From assembly GCA_002840535.1 (NCBI GenBank), contig PHBH01000001.1, positions 1-64,000 of the forward strand: a stretch of 64,000 nucleotides of DNA, given 5' to 3'. A model generated the notes under the pieces. That model did no database searches, had not been told where the DNA came from, and saw only the letters and a program-made list of their open reading frames with translations. This document shows, in pieces, positions 56,074 through 64,000 of the stretch. Every line of letters starts with the position of its first letter. The first letter of the stretch is position 1. This DNA comes from Deltaproteobacteria bacterium HGW-Deltaproteobacteria-15 (GTDB lineage Bacteria; Desulfobacterota; DSM-4660; Desulfatiglandales; HGW-15). A program made the position numbers and the translations under genes.

Positions 56074-56913
56074 ATGTCTGACGCAGAAATCCTCAGCTAT
56101 ATTACTTTTGCATATTTTTTCTCCTTCCTCGCCTATCTCCTGATGATGGTCATGGGCAGAGAGGCCTTCGGACGCGCCGCCACGATTGTCACCCTTGCGG
56201 GGCTGATCGGGCACAGCATGGGATTGATCTACCGCTGGGTTGAATCCTACAGGTTAGGAATCGGCCATGCTCCCCTGTCCAATCTTTACGAGTCCCTCAT
56301 CTTTTTCGCCTGGGCGATCATCTTACTGTATCTCCTGATAGAGTGGCGCACCCGGAACCGATCCGTGGGTGTCTTCATCACGCCGATCGCCTTCCTGGCA
56401 ATGGCTTATGCGTCCTATTCTCCGAACATCAACAGCCGCATCCAGCCCCTCGTTCCCGCACTCAAGAGCAACTGGCTGATCGCCCATGTACTGACCTGCT
56501 TTCTGGGATATGCCGCGTTCGCCCTCGCATTCTGTCTCAGCCTGATGTATTTCTTCAAACGAATGGACAAGCCCTCCGGAAAAAACCTCTTCGTAAAGCT
56601 CATCCCTGGAACCTCCATACTCGACGACCTGAATTACCAGATGGTGGCGATCGGTTTTCTCCTCCTCACGCTGGGCATCATCACCGGCTCGGTCTGGGCC
56701 CATTCCGCATGGGGAACCTACTGGAGCTGGGATCCCAAGGAAACCTGGTCTCTAATCACCTGGCTCGTCTACGCGGCCTTTCTTCATTCAAGGATGGTCA
56801 GGGGCTGGCGTGGAAAGAGGCTGGCCGTTATGTCGATCGTAGGCTTCTCCTGTGTGCTGTTCACTTATTTCGGCGTCAACTATCTTGCCGGTCTGCACAG
56901 CTACGCGACCTGA
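56074..56913 (+). CDS. ccsA: Cytochrome c biogenesis protein CcsA/ResC
   Basis: A 279-residue, mostly membrane-embedded heme handler. The tryptophan-rich heme motif WGTYWSWDPKETWSL is intact, with histidines nearby (SVWAHSAW, AAFLHSRM) that coordinate heme. About eight hydrophobic spans are seen. AAGAAGG precedes the ATG at 56074; the longer frame to 55933 lies within resB. Partner of ResB just upstream. Confidence 0.95.
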   Translation: MSDAEILSYITFAYFFSFLAYLLMMVMGREAFGRAATIVTLAGLIGHSMGLIYRWVESYRLGIGHAPLSNLYESLIFFAWAIILLYLLIEWRTRNRSVGVFITPIAFLAMAYASYSPNINSRIQPLVPALKSNWLIAHVLTCFLGYAAFALAFCLSLMYFFKRMDKPSGKNLFVKLIPGTSILDDLNYQMVAIGFLLLTLGIITGSVWAHSAWGTYWSWDPKETWSLITWLVYAAFLHSRMVRGWRGKRLAVMSIVGFSCVLFTYFGVNYLAGLHSYAT

Positions 56914-56922
56914 CATTTGTCA

Positions 56923-58071
56923 ATGACCAATGCTTACGAATACCAGCAGACCAACCGCTACTTTGCCCAGGTGCCGGAGGGGATGGAGCAGTTGGCTTCC
57001 GAGGAGCTTTCTGAACTGAATGGACGCGACATTTCGCCGGCATATCGTGGGGTCTATTTTCTGGCCGACCATGCGACGCTTTACAGGGCCAATTACCGAT
57101 CACGGATCCTCTCCAGGATTCTGGCCCCGCTGATCAGTTTCCGGTGCCACTCAACCGATTACCTTTACAGGAAGGCAAGGGAGATCGAATGGTCCGACTT
57201 CCTTGACGTCGATCAGTCGTTCGCGATCTTCTCGAATGTCTCCAACAGCAAGATCAGCCATTCCCAGTTCGCCGCTCAGCGTCTCAAGGACGCTGTGGTC
57301 GATCACTTCAGGGAGAGGTCCGGCAGAAGGCCTTCGGTGGAGAGGGAAGAGCCCGATCTCTGGATCAGTCTTCACATCGAGAGCAACAGGGCCGTCCTCA
57401 GTGTAGACACCTCCGGGGGCTCTCTCCACCGCAGAGGCTACCGCTCAATGAGCCTTGCAGCCGTCATGCAGGAGACGCTTGCCGCCGCGGTGGTTCGTCT
57501 CTCGGCCTGGGACGGCTCGCGGCCGCTCTATGACCCAATGTGTGGGGCCGGGACAATCCTCTGCGAAGCCCTCATGCTCCACTGCCGCATCCCTGCAGGA
57601 TATCTTAGAAAGAGATTCGGATTCGAGCGTCTGCCGGATTTCGATGGTTCCCTGTGGGAAAAGACGAAGAAGCAGGACGACGCGATGATCCGGGATCTGC
57701 CGGAAGGATTGATCGCAGGGAGCGATCTCTCTCGAAAAGCGGTGGAGACTTCGCGGACGAATCTGAGGAATTTGCCCTCCGGTGACAGGGTCCTGCTTTA
57801 CACAAAGGATTTCCGAGAGCTTGCCGTGCTGGAAGAGAGGGTGATTGTCTGCGACCCCCCCTATGGGGTGCGGTTGCAGGGAAAGGAAAACCTGCCCGGC
57901 CTCTATAAAGAACTGGGCGATTTTCTGAAGCGGAAATGCAGGGGCTCGACGGCCTTCATCTATTTCGGGAACCGGGACCTCATCCGCCATGTCGGCCTGA
58001 AACCCTCGTGGAAGGTCCCTCTCCTTTCCGGCGGCCTGGACGGCAGACTGGCAAAATATGAATTGTACTGA
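56923..58071 (+). CDS. RlmL/YcbY-like THUMP-domain RNA methyltransferase
   Basis: A 382-residue protein with an N-terminal THUMP part (YFAQVPEGMEQLASEELSEL onward to LSVDTSGGSLHRRGYRS) and a Rossmann methyltransferase: DPMCGAGTILCEALML (SAM site) and VCDPPYGVRL, the N-methyl-guanine catalytic motif. It resembles the m2G2445 half of RlmL that acts on 23S rRNA. The ATG at 56923 and a TTG at 56917 are both in a repeat-like GTCAATGACCAATG stretch. 10 bases after ccsA. Confidence 0.9.
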   Translation: MTNAYEYQQTNRYFAQVPEGMEQLASEELSELNGRDISPAYRGVYFLADHATLYRANYRSRILSRILAPLISFRCHSTDYLYRKAREIEWSDFLDVDQSFAIFSNVSNSKISHSQFAAQRLKDAVVDHFRERSGRRPSVEREEPDLWISLHIESNRAVLSVDTSGGSLHRRGYRSMSLAAVMQETLAAAVVRLSAWDGSRPLYDPMCGAGTILCEALMLHCRIPAGYLRKRFGFERLPDFDGSLWEKTKKQDDAMIRDLPEGLIAGSDLSRKAVETSRTNLRNLPSGDRVLLYTKDFRELAVLEERVIVCDPPYGVRLQGKENLPGLYKELGDFLKRKCRGSTAFIYFGNRDLIRHVGLKPSWKVPLLSGGLDGRLAKYELY

Positions 58072-58087
58072 AGGGAAAGATTGAGGT

Positions 58088-58168
58088 ATTGGAATGGTGG
58101 AATGATGGAATGTTGGGCCAAACCTTCTTCACAATTTTCCACCATTCCTTTGTTCCACTATTCCATTA
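58088..58168. repeat. TGGAATG-type inverted repeat
   Basis: TTGGAATGGTGGAATGATGG on the left and CCATTCCTTTGTTCCACTAT on the right face each other, with an AATTTTCC centre. It fills the gap upstream of the PNPOx gene and similar units occur at 61015-61045. Confidence 0.65.
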
Positions 58169-58184
58169 CTTCCAGGATGCTGCT

Positions 58185-58673
58185 ATGCAACCGCCGGATG
58201 CCGGGGAACTTCGAAAGCTGGCTGAAGAGCTTATCTCGCAACAGACTACCATGACCATCTCCACTGCGCATGAAAATGCACCGTGGGCCGCCCCTGTCTA
58301 TTATGCCAATAGGAAGTCCCGTTTTTACTTCTTCTCCGATCCCTCTTCCCGTCATATTCGCGAAGCGCTTGAGTCAGGGAGGGCTGCTGCAGCAATCTTC
58401 CATCAAGCCTCCACATGGAAGGAAATCAGAGGCATTCAGATGTCGGGGTCGATCAGCCATGTGCTTCCCGGCCTGAACGCCATTCGGGCCACCCGCGCCT
58501 ATCTTCGGAAATTCCCCTTCACCCGGGATTTCTTCGAACCTTCCCTTCAGATCGATCTCGAAGCGTTCATAAATAAATTCCATGTAAGGTTGTATGTCTT
58601 CCTCCCGACTCTTCTCTATTACCAGGACAACAGGATCCGCTTCAGTTTCAGGGAGAAGATCACTCTGGAGTGA
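58185..58673 (+). CDS. Pyridoxamine 5'-phosphate oxidase-like flavoprotein
   Basis: A 162-residue split-barrel protein: LISQQTTMTISTAHENAPWAAPVYYANR, FYFFSDPSSRHIREALES and AAAIFHQASTWKEIRGIQMSG match the PNPOx-like/HugZ fold that binds FMN or heme. It may reduce or detoxify a small molecule. ATG at 58185 is favoured because the longer frame reads through the repeat. Stands alone. Confidence 0.8.
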   Translation: MQPPDAGELRKLAEELISQQTTMTISTAHENAPWAAPVYYANRKSRFYFFSDPSSRHIREALESGRAAAAIFHQASTWKEIRGIQMSGSISHVLPGLNAIRATRAYLRKFPFTRDFFEPSLQIDLEAFINKFHVRLYVFLPTLLYYQDNRIRFSFREKITLE

Positions 58674-59009
58674 CTTCCCGGAGCGCTGCAAAAGCGACGT
58701 TTCACCGTCAAAGGATTGTCGATGGCTGACTGAAAAGGCGTTTTCTTAAGGTCTCTTTTTTCTTTCCCTCCCGCCTTTCCATGGCTCGACCCGGTCCGTG
58801 AAACGCCTTTTGTAGTACGTTCAGGAGCTTTCCAGCTTTTTTTTCCTGCCGGACCACACGGCGCCCCTTCACCCCGGTTCCACAAAGTGGAACGCCTCTG
58901 GCATGAGTATTGCTCTGGAATTCCACAATGATGAATGGATCCTGCTGTCGAGTTCTCGCGTCTGGGGCCGATCTTTCCCGGGTACTTGCCATTAAATGGA
59001 GGAAGCAGA
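58674..59009. other. Intergenic gap before the MCP gene
   Basis: About 335 bases with no gene. AAAAGGCGTTTT (58734-58745) and AAACGCCTTTT (58800-58810) pair as inverted repeats over a 55-base loop. GGAGG at 58998-59002 serves the MCP start. Confidence 0.4.
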
Positions 59010-61004
59010 ATGAAGTTCAACACCAAGCTGATTGTCTTCTCCGGGGTTATGCTGGTGTTTGTCATGGCCGTCTCTACAGCGGTGGTGGCCCTCATCATTA
59101 CCCGACAAAGCAGGACTGCCGCACTTCAAGGCTTGGACAATTCCCTGGAAATCGTGCGTGACGACCTGCTGGTAAAGCAGGAGAAACTGCTCTCAGACAG
59201 TTCGCAGGTAGCTGCTATGAACGGGATGGGTTCCCGCATCAAGTTCATCATCGATTACAAGGGCCAATTCGATGAAAACATGACAGGGAATACCTACAAG
59301 GACATTACCAATGATATTTACCAGATCGCCAAAACAAGCAAAATCTGGAAGGCTGCAATCTATGACTCGCAAGGAGATCTCGTCGCGTTCACATCACAGA
59401 AGGATGAGAAGACCTATCTCTGCGGATATGCCGCCGGGCAAGGCCAGGTCATCAAGGCGGCGGACTTGAAGGAAGGGGCCGAGCTGAAGACAGATATGAT
59501 GCAGAAGACCGAAGCCCTCTCGGATCCTCTGATCAGCCTCAAATTGGGCAAGCAGATTCCCGAACATCCGAAGGCGATTTTTGAACCGGCAGGTCCCACT
59601 GTATGCCTCGTTGCCTATACGCCCATTATGGGGAGCCGATATAACAAAGAAAAAGAAGCGATGGAGGATCTCCAGGTGGGAGTGGCAAAGGCCGTTATCC
59701 GGCTTGAGAGCTCGTTTGTAGAAAAGATGTCCAGACTCACGGCTATGAAGGTCAATGTCTTTCTGGGGCAAAAATTCAGCACAGGGACCTTGCCTGAGTA
59801 TGCAGACCTGATCGGTGAGATCTCTACAGGAGCCGGGGAAAAGTCGGATTTCAGGAAGCAGGTTATCCATACCAGTGGAGTTCAGGTGAACGGCGAAAAC
59901 TATTTTCAAGGACTTCTCCCGCTCGGCGGGGATTCGGGATACGTAGGCGTTGTCGCAGCCCTCCACTCCAAGAGGGTCGCCGACTCGAACACGAATCAAA
60001 TGATCCGTCTCCTCTCCCTGGTGGCTCTGGGTTGTCTTGTCCTGATCCTGCCCCTTTGCATATTCTTTGCAAAGCGACTGACCAAGCCGATTGAAAAGGC
60101 GATCATGTCGCTGACCAATTCGGCTGCCGAAGTCACCTCTGCAGCGGATTTGGTCTCGACGAACAGCCAGCAACTGGCCGAGGGCGCCAGCGAACAGGCG
60201 GCGTCGCTTGAGGAAACCTCCGCCTCTCTGGAGGAGATGGCCAGCATGACCAAGCAGACGGCGGACAATTCACAGCAGGCTGCCCAGTTTTCCAAGCAGG
60301 CAACCGGGGGAATGGCGGATGCGAACGTATCGATGAAAGCCCTCATTCGTTCCATGCAGGACACCTCTGCTGCCGGCGAGAACGTATCCAAGATCATCAG
60401 GACTATCGACGAGATCGCGTTTCAGACCAATCTGCTCGCCTTGAATGCAGCCGTTGAAGCGGCTCGCGCAGGTCAGGCGGGCGCAGGGTTCGCGGTTGTA
60501 GCCGATGAGGTGAGACGGCTCGCCATGCGCTCTGCCGAGGCATCCCGCAACACCGAGGAAATGGTGAAGGATATCATCGGGAGGATAAACGAGGGATCGG
60601 ACCTCGTGAAGAAGACGGATGACAAGTACAGGGATGCGGCAATCAACATCCAGAAAGGCAAAGAGCTTGTAGAAGGGATTTTTCAGGCGGCAGAGCAGCA
60701 GGCCCGGGGCATCGAGCAGGTCAGCAAGGCCGTATCGGACATGGACCATGTGACACAGCAGAACGCATCCGGATCCGAAGAATCAGCAGCGGCGTCCGAG
60801 AGCCTGAGCACGCAGGCGCGTGAAATGCACACCATCGTGGGCGACCTTATGTCGCTTTTCGGCGCAGAGAACCGGATGGAGGAATCGAGCGGCCCCAAAC
60901 CGGCCGGGTCAAAGCAGCGGATGAGAAAGAAGATCGAAGGCGGAAGGTGGAAGGCGGAAGAGGTCCCGCGCCTTGCGCCACCGAAAAAAGAACTGACGGA
61001 ATAA
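59010..61004 (+). CDS. Methyl-accepting chemotaxis protein
   Basis: A 664-residue chemoreceptor. First span [20 protein letters not shown], a periplasmic sensor of about 310 residues (cache-like), then [18 protein letters not shown]. The cytoplasmic part carries [19 protein letters not shown] and the conserved tip [20 protein letters not shown] with [12 protein letters not shown]. It couples through CheW to CheA. The last 25 residues ([12 protein letters not shown]) are coded by a GAAGGCGG repeat whose inverted copy lies at 61054, so the end was probably remodelled. Confidence 0.95.
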   Translation: MKFNTKLIVFSGVMLVFVMAVSTAVVALIITRQSRTAALQGLDNSLEIVRDDLLVKQEKLLSDSSQVAAMNGMGSRIKFIIDYKGQFDENMTGNTYKDITNDIYQIAKTSKIWKAAIYDSQGDLVAFTSQKDEKTYLCGYAAGQGQVIKAADLKEGAELKTDMMQKTEALSDPLISLKLGKQIPEHPKAIFEPAGPTVCLVAYTPIMGSRYNKEKEAMEDLQVGVAKAVIRLESSFVEKMSRLTAMKVNVFLGQKFSTGTLPEYADLIGEISTGAGEKSDFRKQVIHTSGVQVNGENYFQGLLPLGGDSGYVGVVAALHSKRVADSNTNQMIRLLSLVALGCLVLILPLCIFFAKRLTKPIEKAIMSLTNSAAEVTSAADLVSTNSQQLAEGASEQAASLEETSASLEEMASMTKQTADNSQQAAQFSKQATGGMADANVSMKALIRSMQDTSAAGENVSKIIRTIDEIAFQTNLLALNAAVEAARAGQAGAGFAVVADEVRRLAMRSAEASRNTEEMVKDIIGRINEGSDLVKKTDDKYRDAAINIQKGKELVEGIFQAAEQQARGIEQVSKAVSDMDHVTQQNASGSEESAAASESLSTQAREMHTIVGDLMSLFGAENRMEESSGPKPAGSKQRMRKKIEGGRWKAEEVPRLAPPKKELTE

Positions 61005-61078
61005 AGAGGAAAAAGTGGAATGATGGAAAGATGAAATACTGGAATCATTCGCCCTTCCGCCTTCCGCCTTCCCCCTTC
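60936..61078. repeat. Inverted repeat GAAGGCGGAAGG/CTTCCGCCTTCC at the MCP end
   Basis: GAAGGCGGAAGGTGGAAGGC (60936-60955, continuing GGAAG) and CTTCCGCCTTCCGCCTTCCC (61054-61073) form near-perfect arms about 93 bases apart. The left arm is inside the MCP gene; between them are TGGAATGATGG units. May also terminate both converging genes. Confidence 0.75.
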
Positions 61079-61079
61079 T

Positions 61080-62501
61080 TCACAGCCCCACCTGTACCCT
61101 GTATTTCACCTTCGCCTCACCGTCCCTGGGGACCTTCACATCAAATCGGATCGTAAACGCATCCGTCTTTTTGAAGGGATGGCTGTTCGATAGAATCTTC
61201 CAGTTGCGCGTGAGCGGCTCGATCAGTCCAACACTGACCTCTTTGTCCTTGTGATTCCTCAATGTGATCTCCCATTCCAATTCAAATAGCTTGGCCGATA
61301 GCTGCCGGAAATCCGTCTGAATCCGCTCGGCAATCAACTCGGTTGTTTCGCCTGTCTTGAGCCTTACCTCCTCATCCTTGGGGACATGGCTGATCCTGTC
61401 CTCCCCGATGAACTGCCTGCTTCCTTTCCCATCCTCGGTATACAGGCGAACGATGCCTGCCGGGAGAACCGTCCCTAACCGGTTTTCCTTTGAATTCTTG
61501 AAAAACAAGACCACGTTTACAGGCTGCCTGATGGGTTCATCCGTGAATTTCCTCGGTTGGAACGCCGCTCCGTAAACCACGAACTCTTTGCGCACGGTGA
61601 TGTTCCCTGCATCCAGAAAGCGAATCTGCTTCGACTGATTATCCTTCAGCGTGGTCTTATTCTTGAGATCATAGACGTGGTATTCGAATAGCGGGCTCTC
61701 TTCGAACTGCGGAACCGATGCCCTGGCTGCCTTCATCTCCATCGGAGCGGCGGCTACTCCGTCCCTCGCCACCCCGACCCGATGCACATTCCCGGCGATC
61801 AGCTTCAGTTCCGCATCCGTGTAAGCAGTTCCGCTCCTGTTTTCAATCGTCGCCCATCCGGCCAGGTCAGAGGAATTCTCGTCAGGATGGAGCAGCAGAG
61901 CGTATTCCGCCGTCCAGTTCATGTCGGTCGTCAGGTAAGAGACCTCCAGTTCCTGTGGCTCCTTCACGCGGTTGGAATAGCTCCATGCCAGGGTAGGCTT
62001 TGCCACCAGATCATCCGGCAGGCTGGGCAGGACCTTGTAACCAGGATGTCCCAGGTATATTTCGTCCCGGATTCTGAAGATTTGATCCTCGTTGTTGCTC
62101 AGAAGGGTTGCTTCCACCTCATCCCTTCGATCATGAGTCTCGTTCCACGTCACGATCTTGATCTGTCGCCCCACATATCTATCCAGAAGGCTCTTTGTAT
62201 TCATCAGATCATATGCATATGTCTGCTCCACGACCGAGAAACCGTCCGGATGATTCATCGATGCGACATGGACGCTGGACGGCAGGATACGGGAGGCTAC
62301 ATCCGTGAACCGGAGTTCCCCCCCTCCTACCGGGAGATCCATTCTTCGGGTCTCTTTGACCAGTCCCAGATTGCTGTTGTACACGGCAACTTGAACGGCA
62401 GTCCTGTCTTTCATATCGCTTCTGGTTACCGTCTGAGCAAGGGAGGAGACGGAGAGCAGAGGCTGCAGCAAAAGGCACAAGAGGAGTACTGCTATCTTCA
62501 T
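61080..62501 (-). CDS. DUF4139 domain protein, exported
   Basis: A 473-residue protein with a signal peptide (MKIAVLLLCLLLQPLLSVSSLAQ) and a DUF4139 core: VAVYNSNLGLVKETRRM near the start, then YLTTDMNWTAEYALLL and a C-terminus typical of the family (WEITLRNHKDKEVSVGLIEPL). Function of the family is unknown; it is all-beta and likely periplasmic. ATG at 62501 fits the signal peptide better than 62516. Converges on the MCP gene. Confidence 0.88.
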   Translation of the reverse strand: MKIAVLLLCLLLQPLLSVSSLAQTVTRSDMKDRTAVQVAVYNSNLGLVKETRRMDLPVGGGELRFTDVASRILPSSVHVASMNHPDGFSVVEQTYAYDLMNTKSLLDRYVGRQIKIVTWNETHDRRDEVEATLLSNNEDQIFRIRDEIYLGHPGYKVLPSLPDDLVAKPTLAWSYSNRVKEPQELEVSYLTTDMNWTAEYALLLHPDENSSDLAGWATIENRSGTAYTDAELKLIAGNVHRVGVARDGVAAAPMEMKAARASVPQFEESPLFEYHVYDLKNKTTLKDNQSKQIRFLDAGNITVRKEFVVYGAAFQPRKFTDEPIRQPVNVVLFFKNSKENRLGTVLPAGIVRLYTEDGKGSRQFIGEDRISHVPKDEEVRLKTGETTELIAERIQTDFRQLSAKLFELEWEITLRNHKDKEVSVGLIEPLTRNWKILSNSHPFKKTDAFTIRFDVKVPRDGEAKVKYRVQVGL

Positions 62502-62519
62502 GGTTGCACCTCTCATATC

Positions 62520-62565
62520 GGTGATTTGTTTTTCTGGTTTGTCTGGTTTGTTTGGTTTTTCTCTC
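62520..62565. repeat. TCTGGTTT repeat upstream of the DUF4139 gene
   Basis: TTTTCTGGTTTGTCTGGTTT is identical to a stretch upstream of glmS (51657 onward). It fills the 148-base gap between the dctM and DUF4139 genes. Confidence 0.65.
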
Positions 62566-62649
62566 TCACGAAACCCGGCCCTATGAGACTCTCTTCAGTA
62601 CTTGGGGATCCAGATCCTGTCTTTCAAATCTAATATCCCTTCGGTTCTC

Positions 62650-63951
62650 TCATTTCATGAGCGACGGGAGGAAAAGCGCAATCTGCGGGAACGGGATCAG
62701 AATCAACGCACAGATGACCAGGGCTACGAGAAAAGGCAGGGCGCCTTTGAAAATGGTTTCGAGAGGAACATCCTTCACCACCCCGTTGACCACATAGACA
62801 TTGATTCCCACCGGCGGCGTGATTGCCCCCATCATGCCGACAAGGACGATAATCACACCGAACCAGATCGGGTCGTAACCCATCTTGATCACCACGGGAT
62901 AGAAAATGGGAATGGTGAGCAGGATCAAGGCCAGCCCATCAATGAAGCATCCTCCCATGAGATAGATGAGGATAATGAGCCCCATTACTGCATATGAGGG
63001 GAAGGGAAGATCGCTCATCCAGTTGGCGAGCGCATCAGGCATGCCGCTGGCAGCGAGAAAGCGCCCGAAGATAACGGCCCCGGCTACGATGACAAGCACC
63101 ATGCAGGAGATACGCGCGCTTTCGATCAGGGATTGCTTAAGGCTGTTCCAGCTCAACCGTTTGCGCAACCAGCCCAGCAATATGGAACCACCCGCGCCTA
63201 TTGCACCCGCTTCAGAGGGGGTGAATAGCCCTGCAAAAAGTCCTCCCATGACCAGGATGAAAAGTACGAGCGTCTCCCATACCCCGAAAATAGAACGAAA
63301 TTTCTCCATGGATGTGGTTCTTGTGCCTGCAGGGGCGATTTCCGGGCGTCGATTTACGAGAAAAAGAATGGTTGCGATGAAAAGGATCGACAGGAGTATG
63401 CCCGGTGCGATCCCCGCGACAAAGAGACGGCCTATGGACTGCTCTGTCAGGATTCCATAAATGATGAATACGACACTGGGGGGGATGAGAATGCCCAGGG
63501 AACCCCCGGCAGCTACGGTGCCGGTGGCAAGTTCGAGTGAGTACTTGTAGCGTTTCATCTCAGGGATAGCCACTGTCGCCATGGTTGCGGCCGCGGCGTT
63601 CGTTGACCCACAGATGGCGGCAAAACCCGCGCACGCGCCGATTGTGGCCATGGCGAGCCCCCCGGGAAGATGACCGACGAGCTTATAAGCAGTATCGAAG
63701 AGGCGGCGGCTGATCCCGGCGTGAAAGGTGATTTGCCCCATCAGGATAAAGAGGGGAACTACTGCCAGACTGTAAGAGCTGAAGATGCCGAAGAAATCTT
63801 TGGCCAGCACGTGAAAGGCGCTCTCCCAGGAAACCAGGTATGCAAACCCTGCCGTTCCCACAAAGGCCATCACAAACCCTACAGGCATACGGGAGAAGAG
63901 GCCGGCGATAAGCACAAGCAAACCTATGAGACCGACGGCAGTTTCGCTCAT
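62650..63951 (-). CDS. dctM: TRAP transporter large permease DctM
   Basis: A 433-residue, 12-span membrane protein of the TRAP-transporter large-subunit family. Typical stretches are LVLIAGLFSRMPVGFVMAF, AVVPLFILMGQITFHAGISR, GAAAATMATVAIPEM-like and GGSLGILIPPSVVFIIYG. It imports a carboxylate or similar using the sodium gradient, with a small subunit and a periplasmic binding protein. ATG at 63951 follows GGGAGG and overlaps the previous stop as ATGA. Confidence 0.95.
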   Translation of the reverse strand: MSETAVGLIGLLVLIAGLFSRMPVGFVMAFVGTAGFAYLVSWESAFHVLAKDFFGIFSSYSLAVVPLFILMGQITFHAGISRRLFDTAYKLVGHLPGGLAMATIGACAGFAAICGSTNAAAATMATVAIPEMKRYKYSLELATGTVAAGGSLGILIPPSVVFIIYGILTEQSIGRLFVAGIAPGILLSILFIATILFLVNRRPEIAPAGTRTTSMEKFRSIFGVWETLVLFILVMGGLFAGLFTPSEAGAIGAGGSILLGWLRKRLSWNSLKQSLIESARISCMVLVIVAGAVIFGRFLAASGMPDALANWMSDLPFPSYAVMGLIILIYLMGGCFIDGLALILLTIPIFYPVVIKMGYDPIWFGVIIVLVGMMGAITPPVGINVYVVNGVVKDVPLETIFKGALPFLVALVICALILIPFPQIALFLPSLMK

Positions 63952-64000
63952 CGCACCTCCCATTCCTGCCAGGGTTTGGCACTGCCTCTACTCACCTTCA
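63948..64000 (-). CDS. dctQ: C-terminal tip of a TRAP small permease (DctQ), partial
   Basis: The open frame from the window edge reads KVSRGSAKPWQEWEVR and stops at 63948, overlapping the dctM ATG as ATGA. A DctQ gene normally precedes dctM, so this is probably its end. Only 16 residues are visible, so the call rests on context. Confidence 0.45.
   Translation of the reverse strand, partial: KVSRGSAKPWQEWEVR

Noticed and set aside
58089..58184. N-terminal extension of the PNPOx-like protein
   Set aside because: These codons (MEWWNDGM...) come from the TGGAATG repeat; the family begins near MQPPDAGEL.

Overview
The window looks like a chromosomal segment of a strictly anaerobic Desulfobacterota (Deltaproteobacteria), probably a Syntrophobacterales-like sulfate reducer or syntroph. 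The clues are a giant 2-hydroxyacyl-CoA-dehydratase-type activase, a System II cytochrome c maturation pair (ResB/CcsA), a TRAP transporter, a chemoreceptor and the general gene style. Genus-level placement is inference; no rRNA gene is present.

Positions 1 to about 14,848 are an integrated mobile element. Its right end abuts the 3' end of a tRNA-Val(GAC) gene and carries a tyrosine integrase, preceded by a 47-residue ribbon-helix-helix protein with a 34-bp palindromic promoter/operator. Its left end lies outside the window. The element holds a small excisionase-like HTH gene, a 928-residue primase/ATPase, an SF2-helicase-like protein with a degenerate Walker B and motif VI, a small Cys4 protein, and a cluster of GTGACG repeats that could be a replication origin. 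The cargo is a complete type I-G (formerly I-U) CRISPR effector operon (cas3, csb3, csb1/cas7, csb2/cas5-6) leading straight into an array of 13 repeats and 12 spacers. No cas1, cas2 or cas4 lies in the window. A compact run of hairpins directly beside the trailer end of the array may be a structured RNA or a DNA element of the mobile element. No phage structural genes are visible, so this resembles a satellite or small integrative element armed with an adaptation-less CRISPR system.

From 14.85 kb on, the content is core chromosome. Going rightwards: tRNA-Val with pgsA; a TPR/SLH lipoprotein and a secreted protein next to miaA and mutL; radC; an inositol-monophosphatase-like protein, trmL, a zinc-ribbon protein, an MBL hydrolase, dut; then the classic translation/RNA operon, transcribed leftward: tRNA-Gly(CCC), rimP, nusA, ylxR, infB, a DUF503 gene, rbfA, truB, rpsO, pnp and an M16 peptidase. 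Then come a CorC-like CBS protein, lnt and prfB (with the conserved programmed +1 frameshift), a polysaccharide-deacetylase-like gene, the giant activase, a second lnt, an M20 deacylase, plsC, glmS, a small penicillin-binding transpeptidase and serS, then resB-ccsA, an RlmL-like methyltransferase, a PNPOx-like protein, an MCP, a DUF4139 protein and a TRAP transporter (dctM with the tip of dctQ).

A striking feature of the core part is a set of recurring intergenic pseudo-palindromic repeats of several families. Several gene ends (Lnt C-terminus, MCP C-terminus, probable N-termini of RadC and the RlmL-like protein) are made of repeat sequence.
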